DNA from: Xanthomonas sp. AM6
GTDB lineage: Bacteria > Pseudomonadota > Gammaproteobacteria > Xanthomonadales > Xanthomonadaceae
Length of the DNA stretch: 64,000 nt
NCBI RefSeq assembly: GCF_025665335.1
Contig: NZ_CP106869.1
Coordinates: 4,180,501-4,244,500 of the forward strand
Direction of reading: 5' to 3'
The position numbers were made by a program, and so were the translations under genes. Of this stretch, positions 26,737 through 36,575 are shown one piece after another. Numbering within the stretch: the stretch's first letter is position 1; the number at the start of each line of letters is the position of its first letter. A model generated the notes under the pieces. It had not been told where the DNA came from. It was given only the letters and a program-made list of their open reading frames with translations, and ran no database searches.

Positions 26737-27021
26737 ATGGCGGTCTACATCGACGATGCGGTGCACCCCTGGCGCGGCCAGCGCTGGGGCCACCTGCTCG
26801 CCGACACGCTGGACGAACTGCACGCGATGGCGGCGCGGCTGGGCATCCCCCGCCGCGCCTTCCAGAACAAGCTCAGCGGCGCGCACTACGACGTGCCCGC
26901 TGCCTTGCGCGACGAAGCGATCCGCCTGGGGGCACTGCCGGTGTCCCGGCACACCGATCGCGAACTGATGAAGGCGCTGATCCGCCAGGCCCGCGCGCAG
27001 GCGCGTGGCGAGGCCGAGTGA
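26737..27021 (+). CDS. DUF4031 family protein
   Basis: A 94-residue protein matching DUF4031: YIDDAVHPWRGQRWGHLLAD, TLDELHAMAARLGIPRRAFQ, then HYDVPAALRDEAIRLGALPV. Function unknown; conserved Asp, Trp, His and Arg suggest a small catalytic or binding pocket. It follows the previous gene by 9 bp and is probably in the same operon. ATG 26737. Confidence 0.75.
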   Translation: MAVYIDDAVHPWRGQRWGHLLADTLDELHAMAARLGIPRRAFQNKLSGAHYDVPAALRDEAIRLGALPVSRHTDRELMKALIRQARAQARGEAE

Positions 27022-27134
27022 GTGGATTGGAGCGTGCCGGGACGCGTGCATGGGGCGCTGGCGTTGGGCGGCGTGTGCGTGTTTTCTGGGCCCCCTGGCT
27101 TCGATCCTTCGCCGAACCTTGGCGGCTTTTGGGC

Positions 27135-27260
27135 TCTGCGCGTCGCGACTGAAGTCGCTCCCACAGGGACTTGCGGCGAGCAAACCAGGCACTGTGGAAA
27201 AGAGCGGCCAATCCGACGGTTGCCGAAACCGCTGTCGCGCCAGACCCAATTGCCGAGACT
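27135..27260. repeat. Diverged REP arm preceding the tandem array
   Basis: GTCGCGACTGAAGTCGCTCC at about 27147-27166 followed by ACAGGGACTTGCGGCGAG, which resembles the end of the downstream 113-bp unit. It looks like a decayed extra unit of the array. Confidence 0.55.
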
Positions 27261-27322
27261 GCCGGCCGGAGGCCAGCTTGCAGCCATCCTATCGATGCGT
27301 TGCTAGCCTGCCGGATACCCTG

Positions 27323-27700
27323 GAGAGGGGCTTCAGCCCTGCAGCGGCCGGAGTGGTCATCATCACCGGCTTCGTTCGTCGCGGCTGAAGCCGCTCCTAC
27401 AAGAGATTTACGGCGAGCCCGCTGGGTGCGCTGTAGGACGGGCTTCAGCCCCGACGGTGGCCGGAGCCGTCATCGTCACCCGCTTCGTTCGTCGCGGCTG
27501 AAGCCGCTCCTACAAGAGATTTACGGCAAGTCCGCTGGGTGCACTGTCGGACGGGCTTCAGTCCCGACGGTGGCCGGAGCCGTCATCGTTACCGGCTTCG
27601 TTCGTCGCGGCTGAAGCCGCTCCTACAGAAGATTTGCGCAGGCCCACTGAGTGCACTGTGGGAGGGGCTTCAGCCCCGACTGCAGCCGAGGCTGCCGCGT
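27323..27700. repeat. Tandem array of ~113-bp units built from REP sequence
   Basis: Unit starts at 27323, 27436, 27549 and 27661 (lengths 113, 113, 112 and a partial last unit). Each begins GGA-GGGCTTCAGCCC, passes through GGCCGGAG-CGTCATCGT and CGGCTTCGTTCGTCGCGGCT, and ends with GAAGCCGCTCCTACA, an A/T-rich AGATTTACGGC stretch and GCTGGGTGCACTGT. Neighbouring units differ by only a few bases, so the array is recent. No gene lies in 27022-27725. Confidence 0.9.
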
Positions 27701-27725
27701 CTGGCTGCGCTGGTTGCGCCGGCGC

Positions 27726-28271
27726 CTAGAACGGGTCGCTGCCCGGGCGCAGGTCGATGCCCAGGATCGCCGCCAGGCGTTGCATGTCCTCGTCGTCGCG
27801 GCTGAGCGCCATCCAGCCGGCGCGGTCGTCGCCGCCGGTGTCCCAGCACCAGATGCTGTAGCCGTACTCGCGCAGGCGGTCGTAGGCCACGCCCAGCAGC
27901 GAGGCGGTGTCGTGGGCAGCGAGGAAGTCCTCGTCGTCGATGTCGCCGCCCCAGTCGATGCGCAGGTTCCAGCGCGCGGCCAGTTCGTCGATCGCGCCGA
28001 TCAGCGCTTCGGCGTCGCGGCCGTCCACGTAGAAGCCGGAAGTCCAGTCGATGGCGTCCTTCAGCGTCCACAGCCAGCCGTCGCCGTCGTGCTCCGCCTC
28101 GCCCGCCGCCTCGCGGTAGGCGTTGAACTGGCGCAGCGCGGTCTCCTCGTCGCCCGGATTGATCAGCAGCAGCAGGTTCCAGATCAGGCCCTGCTGGGTA
28201 TCCGGGTCGTCGTCGTCCGCGTCGCTGCTGAGGTCGTCGGGATCGTCGTAGTCGGCGCTGTTGTCGGGCAT
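27726..28271 (-). CDS. DUF6630-like conserved hypothetical protein
   Basis: A 181-residue acidic soluble protein. After an Asp-rich N-terminus (DYDDPDDLSSDADDDDPD) the body reads LWTLKDAIDWTSGFYVDGRD, LAARWNLRIDWGGDIDDEDF and YSIWCWDTGGDDRAGWMAL, a pattern I associate with DUF6630. Function unknown. ATG 28271 is preferred over the upstream frame to 28346, which is Pro/Arg-rich and shadow-like. Divergent from the DUF3297 gene. Confidence 0.65.
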   Translation of the reverse strand: MPDNSADYDDPDDLSSDADDDDPDTQQGLIWNLLLLINPGDEETALRQFNAYREAAGEAEHDGDGWLWTLKDAIDWTSGFYVDGRDAEALIGAIDELAARWNLRIDWGGDIDDEDFLAAHDTASLLGVAYDRLREYGYSIWCWDTGGDDRAGWMALSRDDEDMQRLAAILGIDLRPGSDPF

Positions 28272-28416
28272 GGCGGCGGATCGGGGTGCGGGAGGCGCAG
28301 TGTGACGCGCCGGGCGCGGCGACGGAAGCGCGGCGAAATTCGGCAACGGCGCCGCGGGCGTTTATCCTTCGCCCCCCGGAAGACGGCGCTGTCCGCCGCC
28401 AAGCGAACCCACGACG

Positions 28417-28659
28417 ATGAGCGATACCCCTCCCGACCACCTGGCGATCAGCCCGCAGAGCCCGTTCCACGATGCCGAGGCGCTGGCGCGCGGCGTCGGC
28501 ATCCGCTTCAACGGCGTGGAGCGCGACAACGTGGAGGAATACTCGGTCAGCGAGGGCTGGATCCGCGTGCAGGTCGGCAAGGCGCGCGACCGCCGCGGCA
28601 ATCCGATGACGATGAAGATCAACGGCAAGGTCGAGGCGTACTTTCTCGAGAAGGAGTGA
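28417..28659 (+). CDS. DUF3297 family protein
   Basis: An 80-residue protein matching DUF3297 over most of its length: [20 protein letters not shown] then [20 protein letters not shown] and a C-terminal AYFLEKE. Function unknown; small, soluble, likely a glutathionylspermidine-like or SH3-like fold is not established. ATG 28417. A REP element follows in the next gap. Confidence 0.8.
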   Translation: MSDTPPDHLAISPQSPFHDAEALARGVGIRFNGVERDNVEEYSVSEGWIRVQVGKARDRRGNPMTMKINGKVEAYFLEKE

Positions 28660-29011
28660 TCGCGCAGGCACCGCGGTCGCGCGACAGCCTGCGCTGGCGG
28701 CTGCCCGCGTTGGCGATCGATGCGCCCATGGTGGTCATAGTTGGCCCACCTGCCGCGCGCCGCGGTATGCCTGGATGCGGTCGGGTGGGCGTATCGCGTC
28801 GCCGGTGCAGCAGGTTGGGACACGCAGTCACCGACTCCTTCTGTCGCGGCTGAAGCCGCTCCTGCAAAGGGCTGCAGCTGGCGGCTTGCTGGCAGGCTTC
28901 AGTCCCGACCGTGACCGGCGCGGTCCTTGGGGTGCCGCTCCACCGCGCCGGGTCGCGGCGTCGGCTGCCCGCGCGCAGGCGTCGCAGCGGCAACGCGCGA
29001 ACGGCGCCGGC
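28660..29011. other. Gene-free gap with one REP-like element
   Basis: No gene recognised in these 352 bases. At 28843-28911 there is an asymmetric REP: a good left arm GTCGCGGCTGAAGCCGCTCC and a diverged facing arm GGCAGGCTTCAGTCCCGACC. The rest appears featureless. Confidence 0.6.
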
Positions 29012-29769
29012 TCAGGACTTGAGCCGGTAGCCGCTGCGGAAGATCGCCCAGACCACGCCCAGGCACAGTGCCAGGAACACCCCGGTCATGCCCGCGCTGA
29101 CCGCGATGTGCACGTCGGCCTTGCCGAAGAAGGCCCAGCGGAAGCCGCTGACCAGGTACACCACTGGATTGAACCAGCTGATCTTCTGCCACAGCGGCGG
29201 CAGCATGCCGATCGAGTAGAAGCTGCCGCCGAGGAAGGTCAGCGGGGTCACCACCATCAGCGGGATCACCTGCAGCTTCTCGAAGCCGTCGGCCCAGATG
29301 CCGATGATGAAACCGAACAGGCTGAAGGTCAGCGCGGTCAGCACCAGGAAGCCGAACATCCACAGCGGATGGGCGATCTCGTACGGCACGAACGCGCGCG
29401 CGGTGAGCAAGATCAGCAGGCCGAGCATCACCGACTTGCTGGCCGCCGCGCCGACGTAGCCGATCACCACCTCCCACCACGCCACCGGCGCCGACAGCAC
29501 CTCGTAGATGGTGCCGGCCCAGCGCGGCATGTAGATGCCGAACGAGGCGTTGGACACGCTCTCGTTGAGCAGCGACAGCATCACCAGCCCGGGGATGATG
29601 TAGGCGCCGTAGCTGATCCCGTCGATGGCGCCCATGCGCGAGCCGATCGCCGCGCCGAACACCACGAAGTACAGCGAGGTCGACAGCACCGGCGAGGCGA
29701 TCGACTGGGTGAGCGTGCGGAAGGTGCGCGCCATCTCGAAGCGGTAGATCGCGGCGATCGCGTGCAGGT

Positions 29770-29773
<4 letters not shown>
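29012..29773 (-). CDS. ABC-2 type transporter permease
   Basis: A 253-residue ABC-2 membrane protein with six hydrophobic helices; the segments [19 protein letters not shown] and [20 protein letters not shown] are typical of the YadH/NodJ-like group. It forms an exporter with the ATPase encoded just upstream, whose stop overlaps this ATG (29773) by 4 bases. Export substrate unknown; YadGH-type exporters are often annotated for drugs or lipids. Confidence 0.85.
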
Positions 29774-30717
<944 letters not shown>

Positions 30718-30835
30718 ACGAACTCCTTGCGCGGCGAACCGGAACCACCGCGACGAACGTCCGACAGGGTAGAGGTCCGTTCCGCTTCGATAAACCCCGA
30801 TGGACGGAAGCAGTCTCCCGTGTACGGGACAGTGT

Positions 30836-30975
30836 GGGGCCGGGATTGGGGATTGGGGACTCGAGCCTAGCAGCGGCGTTGTCGCGAGCATGGCAAGCCC
30901 CGCGCCCGCCAGCCGGCCAACCCTCCGGCACCGAAGCCTTACCAATCCCCAATCCCCAATCCCCAATCCCGGCCC
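30836..30975. repeat. Inverted GGGATTG heptamer tracts
   Basis: 30836-30862 reads GGGCCGGGATTGGGGATTGG on the plus strand and 30943-30975 carries the complement (CCAATCCCCAATCCC three times, then GGCCC). The two tracts face each other across about 80 bases and would pair into a long stem. A single related tract occurs at 10867-10892. The gap between the ABC exporter and the antiporter (30718-30989) holds no gene. Confidence 0.8.
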
Positions 30976-30989
30976 TCAGCCCTCAGCCC

Positions 30990-32627
30990 TCAGCTCTTGC
31001 GCCGCGCCTCCAGCAGATCCAGATTGCGGATCAGGCGGCGCGCGATCTCGTCGGAGATCCTGCGCTGGCGGGTCAGCTTGAACAGTTCCTGGCGTTCGGC
31101 CTGCAGCCCGGCGTGGCGCAGCTGGCGCAGCACGTCGTCCAGCCGCCGCGCCTCTTCCGGGTCGCTCTCCATCGCCTCGCCGTGGTCGAGGTGGCGCTGG
31201 TACAGGGCGCTGACCCGGATCGCCGCCTCGTTGTACAGGTCGGCGTGCTCGCTGTCCTGCACCAGCCGCTGGCGCAGCGTCTCCACCGCCGCCAGCGCCG
31301 CGCGCGAGGATTCGCGCCGCGCCAGGTCCTCCTCCAGGCGGTCGCTGGGTTCCTCCGGCAGTTCCAGCCCGCGCAGCAGCCGCGGCAGCGCCACGCTGGC
31401 GACCAGCAGCGAGGTGACGATCACCGCGCTGGCCAGGAAGATCGCCAGGTCGCGCGCCGGGAACGCGGCGCCGTTGGGCAGCGCCAGCGGCAGGGTCAGC
31501 ACGCCGGCCAGGGTGATCGCGCCGCGCACCCCGGCCAGCGAGGTGGCCACGATGATCCGCGATGGCGGGCTGCGCCCGGACTCGCCGCGGCGCCGCGCCT
31601 TGAGCAGGTTCCAGCGCAGCGACAGCCACACCCACACGAAGCGCAGCAGCAGCAGGCCCACGTAGATCGCCAGCGCATAGCCCAGCAGCCACCATGGGTT
31701 GAGGTGCCCGGCCTCGTCGATGTTGTGCACCGCGCCCTGCACGATGCCCGGCAACTGCTCGCCGAGCAGCACGAACATGATGCCGTTGAGGGTGAACTGG
31801 ACCATGTCCCACACCGCCGAGCGCTGCACGCGCATGCTGCCCGGCGCGCGGCCGCTCAGTTCCACGTAGCTCATGCTGATGCCGGCGGCGACCGCGGCGA
31901 GGATGCCGGAGGCGTTGATCGCCTCGGCCAGCAGGTAGGCGGCGAACGGCAGCAGCAGGTTGACCAGGATCGCCGCGCCGGGCTCCTCGCCGACCTGGCG
32001 CCAGATCCAGCGCTGCGCCAGGCTCGCGCCCAGGGTCACGCCGATGCCGGCGGCGACGCCGACCAGCGCCACCCACAGGAAGGTCAGCGAGGCGTCGGCC
32101 AGCGAGAACGTGCCGGTGACCGCGGCGGCCACCGCGAACTGGAAGCAGACCAGGCCCGAGGCGTCGTTGAGCAGCGATTCGCCTTCCAGGATGTGCATCA
32201 GCCGCTTCGGGATCGGCGCGCGCGAGGCGATCGAGGACACCGCGATCGGATCGGTCGGCGACACCACCGCGGCCAGCGCGAACGCCACCGCCAGCGGCAT
32301 CGCCGGGATCATCCAGTGGATCAGGAAGCCGGCGCCGACCACGGTGAACACCACCAGCCCCAGCGCCAGTTCCAGGATCGCGCCCTTGTCGCGGAACAGG
32401 CCCTGCTTGGGGATGCGCCAGCCGTCCAGGAACAGCAGCGGCGGCAGGAACAGCAGGAAGAACAGTTCCGGCTCCAGCGCGTAGCCCTTCTTGAACACCC
32501 CGGCGATGACCGCGCCCAGGCCGATCTGCACCAGCGGCAACGGCAGCGAGAACGGCAGCATGCGCACCAGATAGCCGCTGGCCACCACCGCCAGCAACAT
32601 CGCCAACACCACTTCGATCGAATGCAT
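30990..32627 (-). CDS. CPA1 family Na+/H+ antiporter
   Basis: A 545-residue antiporter with about twelve helices followed by a cytoplasmic C-terminal tail of some 130 residues. Key pieces: FFLLFLPPLLFLDGWRIPK, the ion-binding ND pair in LEGESLLNDASGLV, and AGVRGAITLAGVLTLPLALP. It exchanges Na+ (or K+) for H+ across the inner membrane for pH and salt homeostasis. ATG 32627 starts in front of the first helix; the open frame to 32687 adds a basic stretch not typical of the family. Confidence 0.85.
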   Translation of the reverse strand: MHSIEVVLAMLLAVVASGYLVRMLPFSLPLPLVQIGLGAVIAGVFKKGYALEPELFFLLFLPPLLFLDGWRIPKQGLFRDKGAILELALGLVVFTVVGAGFLIHWMIPAMPLAVAFALAAVVSPTDPIAVSSIASRAPIPKRLMHILEGESLLNDASGLVCFQFAVAAAVTGTFSLADASLTFLWVALVGVAAGIGVTLGASLAQRWIWRQVGEEPGAAILVNLLLPFAAYLLAEAINASGILAAVAAGISMSYVELSGRAPGSMRVQRSAVWDMVQFTLNGIMFVLLGEQLPGIVQGAVHNIDEAGHLNPWWLLGYALAIYVGLLLLRFVWVWLSLRWNLLKARRRGESGRSPPSRIIVATSLAGVRGAITLAGVLTLPLALPNGAAFPARDLAIFLASAVIVTSLLVASVALPRLLRGLELPEEPSDRLEEDLARRESSRAALAAVETLRQRLVQDSEHADLYNEAAIRVSALYQRHLDHGEAMESDPEEARRLDDVLRQLRHAGLQAERQELFKLTRQRRISDEIARRLIRNLDLLEARRKS

Positions 32628-32856
32628 GCTCGTCCGGACGGCGGCGCCGCGCCGACGGCAGCGCGCCATGAATGGGGGAAGCGGCAAGCAAAGCGCACCG
32701 CAGGCGCGATGTCCAGTGGCCGCAGCGCGCGGCGTTTAGGCGGCGGCGCGGCGGCCGTTGCAACCGGGCCTGCCGCGCAGGCCATGGAACACGGCACGCG
32801 CTAGTATCGCCCATCCCTGTCCGCGCCCGAACCGGCGCAACGCCGCCGGAGACGCC

Positions 32857-33525
32857 ATGCTGACCATCCAACAGCTCAATGCCTTCATCGACGACCCGAC
32901 GGTCAGCGACAACGTGTCGCAGATCTGGGCGCTGATCGGCCAGCATTTCGAGCAGGCCCAGGCGAGCCTGCCGGCCGAGCACGCGATGCCGCGGCGCGAG
33001 CTGTCCTTCCACGACCACGTGCGGCTGCTGGGCTATCTGTGCCTGCTGCTGGAAGGCGTCCCCGGCGACCTGGTGGAGATCGGCGTGTGGAAGGGCAAGT
33101 CGCTGGTGCTGATGAACGAGGTCAGCAACCGCCAGCGCCGGGTGATCGGGCTGGACCCGTTCGCGCTGCCGAACCAGTTCGAGGAGTTCAACCACTACCG
33201 CCAGCTGCTGCTGCCCAATGCGCAGTTCATCCGCGGCTACTCGGAATTCTGCGCCCAGCACTTCTTCAACATGAAGCCGGAGGTGGCGCTGCTGCACATC
33301 GACGGCGGGCACACCGGGCGCAACGTGCTGCTGGATTTCCTGCTGTACGGGCCCAGCGTGGTGAGCGGCGGGTTCGTGGTGTTCGACGACTACGGCGACC
33401 ACCAGCACTCCCCGGAAGTCGGCCCGGCGGTGGACCTGCTCCGCGCCACCGGCTACTTCAACGCCTTCCACGTGCTCGGCTGCGCGCACGGGTTCGAGAA
33501 CAGCTACGTGCTGCAGCGCCTGTAG
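32857..33525 (+). CDS. Class I SAM-dependent methyltransferase, TylF/cephalosporin-hydroxylase-like
   Basis: A 222-residue protein with a Rossmann methyltransferase core: SAM-binding GDLVEIGVWKGKSLVLM, acidic VIGLDPFALP, and the later LLHIDGGHTGRNVLLDFLLY and GGFVVFDDYGDH, which resemble the metal-binding aspartates of TylF-type O-methyltransferases. Substrate unknown. ATG 32857. Divergent from the antiporter and convergent with the UdgX gene. Confidence 0.7.
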   Translation: MLTIQQLNAFIDDPTVSDNVSQIWALIGQHFEQAQASLPAEHAMPRRELSFHDHVRLLGYLCLLLEGVPGDLVEIGVWKGKSLVLMNEVSNRQRRVIGLDPFALPNQFEEFNHYRQLLLPNAQFIRGYSEFCAQHFFNMKPEVALLHIDGGHTGRNVLLDFLLYGPSVVSGGFVVFDDYGDHQHSPEVGPAVDLLRATGYFNAFHVLGCAHGFENSYVLQRL

Positions 33526-33555
33526 GCCGCCGCGTGGACGGCGCCGCGCGTGCGC

Positions 33556-35016
33556 TCAGCGGCCCCGCTGCGCAGCAGCGTCCGCCGCGGCGGTGCGCGG
33601 GGTCTCCGCGGCCTGGGCCAGCGCGTGCAGGTCGTCCACGAACCCGCGGTAGGCCGCCGCGCCCGCCTCGCCGCCGCCCTGGCGCAGCACCCACGACGGA
33701 TGCACGGTGGCCAGGGCGCGGGGGCCGTCGGCCAGCGCCTGCCACTGCCCGCGCTGCGCCATCAGCGCGAACCCGTTGCCCAGCACCGCGCGCGCCGCGG
33801 TCGCGCCCAGGCACAGCACGATGCGCGGGCGCACCCGCGCCAGCTCGCCGGCCAGCCAGAAGCGGCAGGCCTCGACCTGCGCGCGCTCGGGATTGCGGTG
33901 CAGCCGCGCCTTGCCGCGCTGCTCGAAGCGGAAATGCTTGACCGCATTGGTCACGTACAGCCCGGCGCGGGCGATGCCCAGCTCGCCCAGCGCGCGATCG
34001 AACAGGCGCCCGGCCGGGCCGACGAACGGCCGCCCGCTCAGGTCCTCCTCGTCGCCGGGCTGCTCGCCCACCACCATCACTGCCGCATCGCCCGGGCCTT
34101 CGCCGAACACGGTCTGCGTGGCCGGCTGCCACAGCGGGCAGCGGCGGCAGTCGCGCGCGGCCGCGCGCAGCGCCTCCAGGCTGTCGCCGGCGTCGACCGC
34201 GGGCGCCGGCGGCGGCGCGGGAATGCGCCGGCGTACCGGCGCCGGCGCGCGTTCGGCCATCTCGCGCACGCGCTGCCCGGCCTCGCGGATCAGGCCCGGC
34301 AGCAATCGCGTCTCCGGCAGGTTCTTCCAGTACTTCTGCGGCATCTCCTGGCGCATCATGGTCGGATTGAGCCGCGCCGGATTGAAGATGTTGGCGTAGT
34401 AGGTGCGCCACAGCGCGTCCTGCGCGTCGTCGGCCGGCGCCGCGTCGCGCGACGCCCCGGCTCCGAACTGCAGCGCCTCCCCATCCCAGCGCACGCTGCG
34501 GTACGGCGTCAGGATCGCCCAGCGCATGCCGGCGAAACGCCGCGCGAAGAACGGCGCGACGCGATCGACGATGTAATGCTCCGGCTCGAACCAGGCGACG
34601 AACGCCTCCGCCTCGCCCGGCACCTCGCGGAAGCGCACGAACGCCTTCATCTTGTGGCTGTCGCGGCGCACCGCCTGCGCCCATTGCTGCGCCCGATGCA
34701 CATCGGCATCGGTGACCCGCTGCAACAGCGCCCGCTCGCCCGCGGCGATGCGCCACAGCAACCGATACAACACCGCATGCCGCTGCGGATCGCGATGGCA
34801 CAGCACCGCCCCGGCCAACGCCAGGAACTCCGCCGATACCCGCGGCGGCGGCACCACCGCCGGCAACGCCCCCACATCGACCCCGGCCAACAGACCGCCC
34901 TGCGCATCCGCATCCCAGACCAACCTCTCCGGCGCCACCTGCGCGCACCACCCCGCCCGCGCCGCCGCCCGCCAGGCCTCCAGACTCCACCCCGGCACCA
35001 CTTCAGCCTGAAACAC
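33556..35016 (-). CDS. UdgX-family uracil-DNA glycosylase fused to DUF4130 domain
   Basis: About 486 residues. The N-terminal half is DUF4130 (VLYRLLWRIAAGERALLQRV, MKAFVRFREVPG, YYANIFNPARLNPTMMRQEM). The C-terminal half is a UDG-superfamily domain with the Fe-S Cys cluster start CRRCPLW, GEQPGDEEDLSGRPFVGPAG, NAVKHFRFEQRGKARLHRNP and VHPSWVLR. The RLH is the UdgX loop whose histidine bonds covalently to the uracil site; canonical KRRIH reads KARLH here. GTG 35016 is my choice; the frame is open to 35076. Works with the radical-SAM gene upstream (35225-36469), a known conserved pairing. Confidence 0.82.
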   Translation of the reverse strand: MFQAEVVPGWSLEAWRAAARAGWCAQVAPERLVWDADAQGGLLAGVDVGALPAVVPPPRVSAEFLALAGAVLCHRDPQRHAVLYRLLWRIAAGERALLQRVTDADVHRAQQWAQAVRRDSHKMKAFVRFREVPGEAEAFVAWFEPEHYIVDRVAPFFARRFAGMRWAILTPYRSVRWDGEALQFGAGASRDAAPADDAQDALWRTYYANIFNPARLNPTMMRQEMPQKYWKNLPETRLLPGLIREAGQRVREMAERAPAPVRRRIPAPPPAPAVDAGDSLEALRAAARDCRRCPLWQPATQTVFGEGPGDAAVMVVGEQPGDEEDLSGRPFVGPAGRLFDRALGELGIARAGLYVTNAVKHFRFEQRGKARLHRNPERAQVEACRFWLAGELARVRPRIVLCLGATAARAVLGNGFALMAQRGQWQALADGPRALATVHPSWVLRQGGGEAGAAAYRGFVDDLHALAQAAETPRTAAADAAAQRGR

Positions 35017-35143
35017 CGCCCGCCCCCCGCTTCCAGCCAACCCCAGAACCGACCACCGCCACGCCCTCCGGCTCACCGATCCGGCGCATCGGCGAACGCT
35101 CGATCACCCGCTCGCAGGGAGCACCCCACCCGCCACCGCAACC

Positions 35144-35179
<36 letters not shown>

Positions 35180-35224
35180 ACCATCGCAACACCCCAGCTC
35201 CCGCACCACCACCATCCCACCCAG

Positions 35225-36469
35225 TCAATCAAACAACCCACCCTGCCGCGGCGCCGGCGCCAACTGCGCCCGCAACCGCTGCGGATCGTCCAACCGCCGC
35301 CGCGGATGATGATCGGCCACACTGACGAACGGCAGCACCTTCTTCATCGGCATCCGCAACCGCGCCAGGTCTTCCACCCGCAACCGCGCATGCCGCCGCG
35401 CCAGCAACAACCGCTCCACATTGCGCGTCCCCAGTCCCGGCACCCGCAACACCATCTCCCGCGCCGCCGTGTTCAGATCCACCGGAAACCGCTCCGGATG
35501 CCGCAACGCCCAGGCCAGCTTCGGATCCACGTCCAGATCGAGCATCCCGCTGGCCGCCTCCGGCGCGATCTCCTCCACCGAGAAATCGTAGAAGCGCAGC
35601 AGCCAGTCGGCCTGGTACAGCCGGTGCTCGCGCTGCAACGGCGGCGCCTGCAGCGGCAGCTTCGACGAGGCATCGGGAATCGGGCTGAACGCGGAGTAGT
35701 AGACCCGCCGCAACCGGTAGTTGCCGTAGAGGTTGTGGCTGGTGCGCAGGATCGCGCGGTCGTCGGCGCCGTCGGCGCCGACGATCATCTGCGTGCTCTG
35801 CCCGGCCGGCGCGAAGCGCGGCGGCTTGGCCCGGATCGTCTTCTCGGCCTTGCGCGCCTCCTTGCTCTCCTCGATGCGCCAGCGCAGCTCGCCCATCGCC
35901 GCGCGGATGCCGCCGACGTTCTTTTCCGGCGCCAACCGCGCCAGGCCCTGTTCGGTCGGCAGCTCGACGTTGATGCTGAGCCGGTCGGCGTAGCGGCCGG
36001 CCGCGGCCAGCAGTTCCGGCGCCGCATCGGGAATGGTCTTGAGGTGGATGTAGCCGGCGAAGCGGTGTTCCTCGCGCAGCTGCCGCGCCACCTCCACCAG
36101 CTGCTCCATCGTGTAGTCGCTGTTGCGGATGATGCCGCTGGACAGGAACAGGCCCTCGATGTAGTTGCGCTTGTAGAAATCCAGGGTCAGCTTCACCACT
36201 TCGGCCGGGGCGAAGCGCGCGCGGCGCACGTTGCTGGAGACGCGGTTGACGCAGTACGCGCAATCGAACACGCAGAAGTTGGTCAGCAGGATCTTCAGCA
36301 GCGACACGCAGCGGCCGTCGGGCGTGTACGAATGGCAGATGCCCATGCCCTCGGTGCTGCCGATGCCGCCGCTGCGCAGCGAATGGCGCTTGTCCGCGCC
36401 GCTGGAGGCGCAGGAGGCGTCGTATTTGGCCGCGTCGGCGAGCACGGCGAGCTTTTCCAGGGTGTTCAC
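35225..36469 (-). CDS. Radical SAM DNA modification/repair protein paired with UdgX (TIGR03916 type)
   Basis: A 414-residue radical SAM protein. The 4Fe-4S site is CVFDCAYC (Cys66, Cys70, Cys73); GLFLSSGIIRNSDYTMEQLV and GYIHLKTIPDAAPELLA are family signatures, and the C-terminal VPGLGTRNVERLLLARR is a helix-hairpin-helix DNA-binding motif. The family is known only by association with the UdgX-DUF4130 protein; a role in DNA repair is inferred. Starts ATG 36469 and is followed on the same strand by the UdgX gene. Confidence 0.85.
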   Translation of the reverse strand: MNTLEKLAVLADAAKYDASCASSGADKRHSLRSGGIGSTEGMGICHSYTPDGRCVSLLKILLTNFCVFDCAYCVNRVSSNVRRARFAPAEVVKLTLDFYKRNYIEGLFLSSGIIRNSDYTMEQLVEVARQLREEHRFAGYIHLKTIPDAAPELLAAAGRYADRLSINVELPTEQGLARLAPEKNVGGIRAAMGELRWRIEESKEARKAEKTIRAKPPRFAPAGQSTQMIVGADGADDRAILRTSHNLYGNYRLRRVYYSAFSPIPDASSKLPLQAPPLQREHRLYQADWLLRFYDFSVEEIAPEAASGMLDLDVDPKLAWALRHPERFPVDLNTAAREMVLRVPGLGTRNVERLLLARRHARLRVEDLARLRMPMKKVLPFVSVADHHPRRRLDDPQRLRAQLAPAPRQGGLFD

Positions 36470-36575
36470 CCGCGGACGATGCCCGCTGGCCGTCTCAGCC
36501 TGTGAGACGGCGATGCGCCCTCGGCTTCACCGCGATGAACGGCTCAGGCGGGCGCCGAGGCGGCGCGGCATCCGC

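Noticed and set aside
27323-27700. CRISPR array
   Set aside because: The units are 113 bp and contiguous, with no unique spacers, and no cas genes are nearby; they are REP-based tandem repeats.
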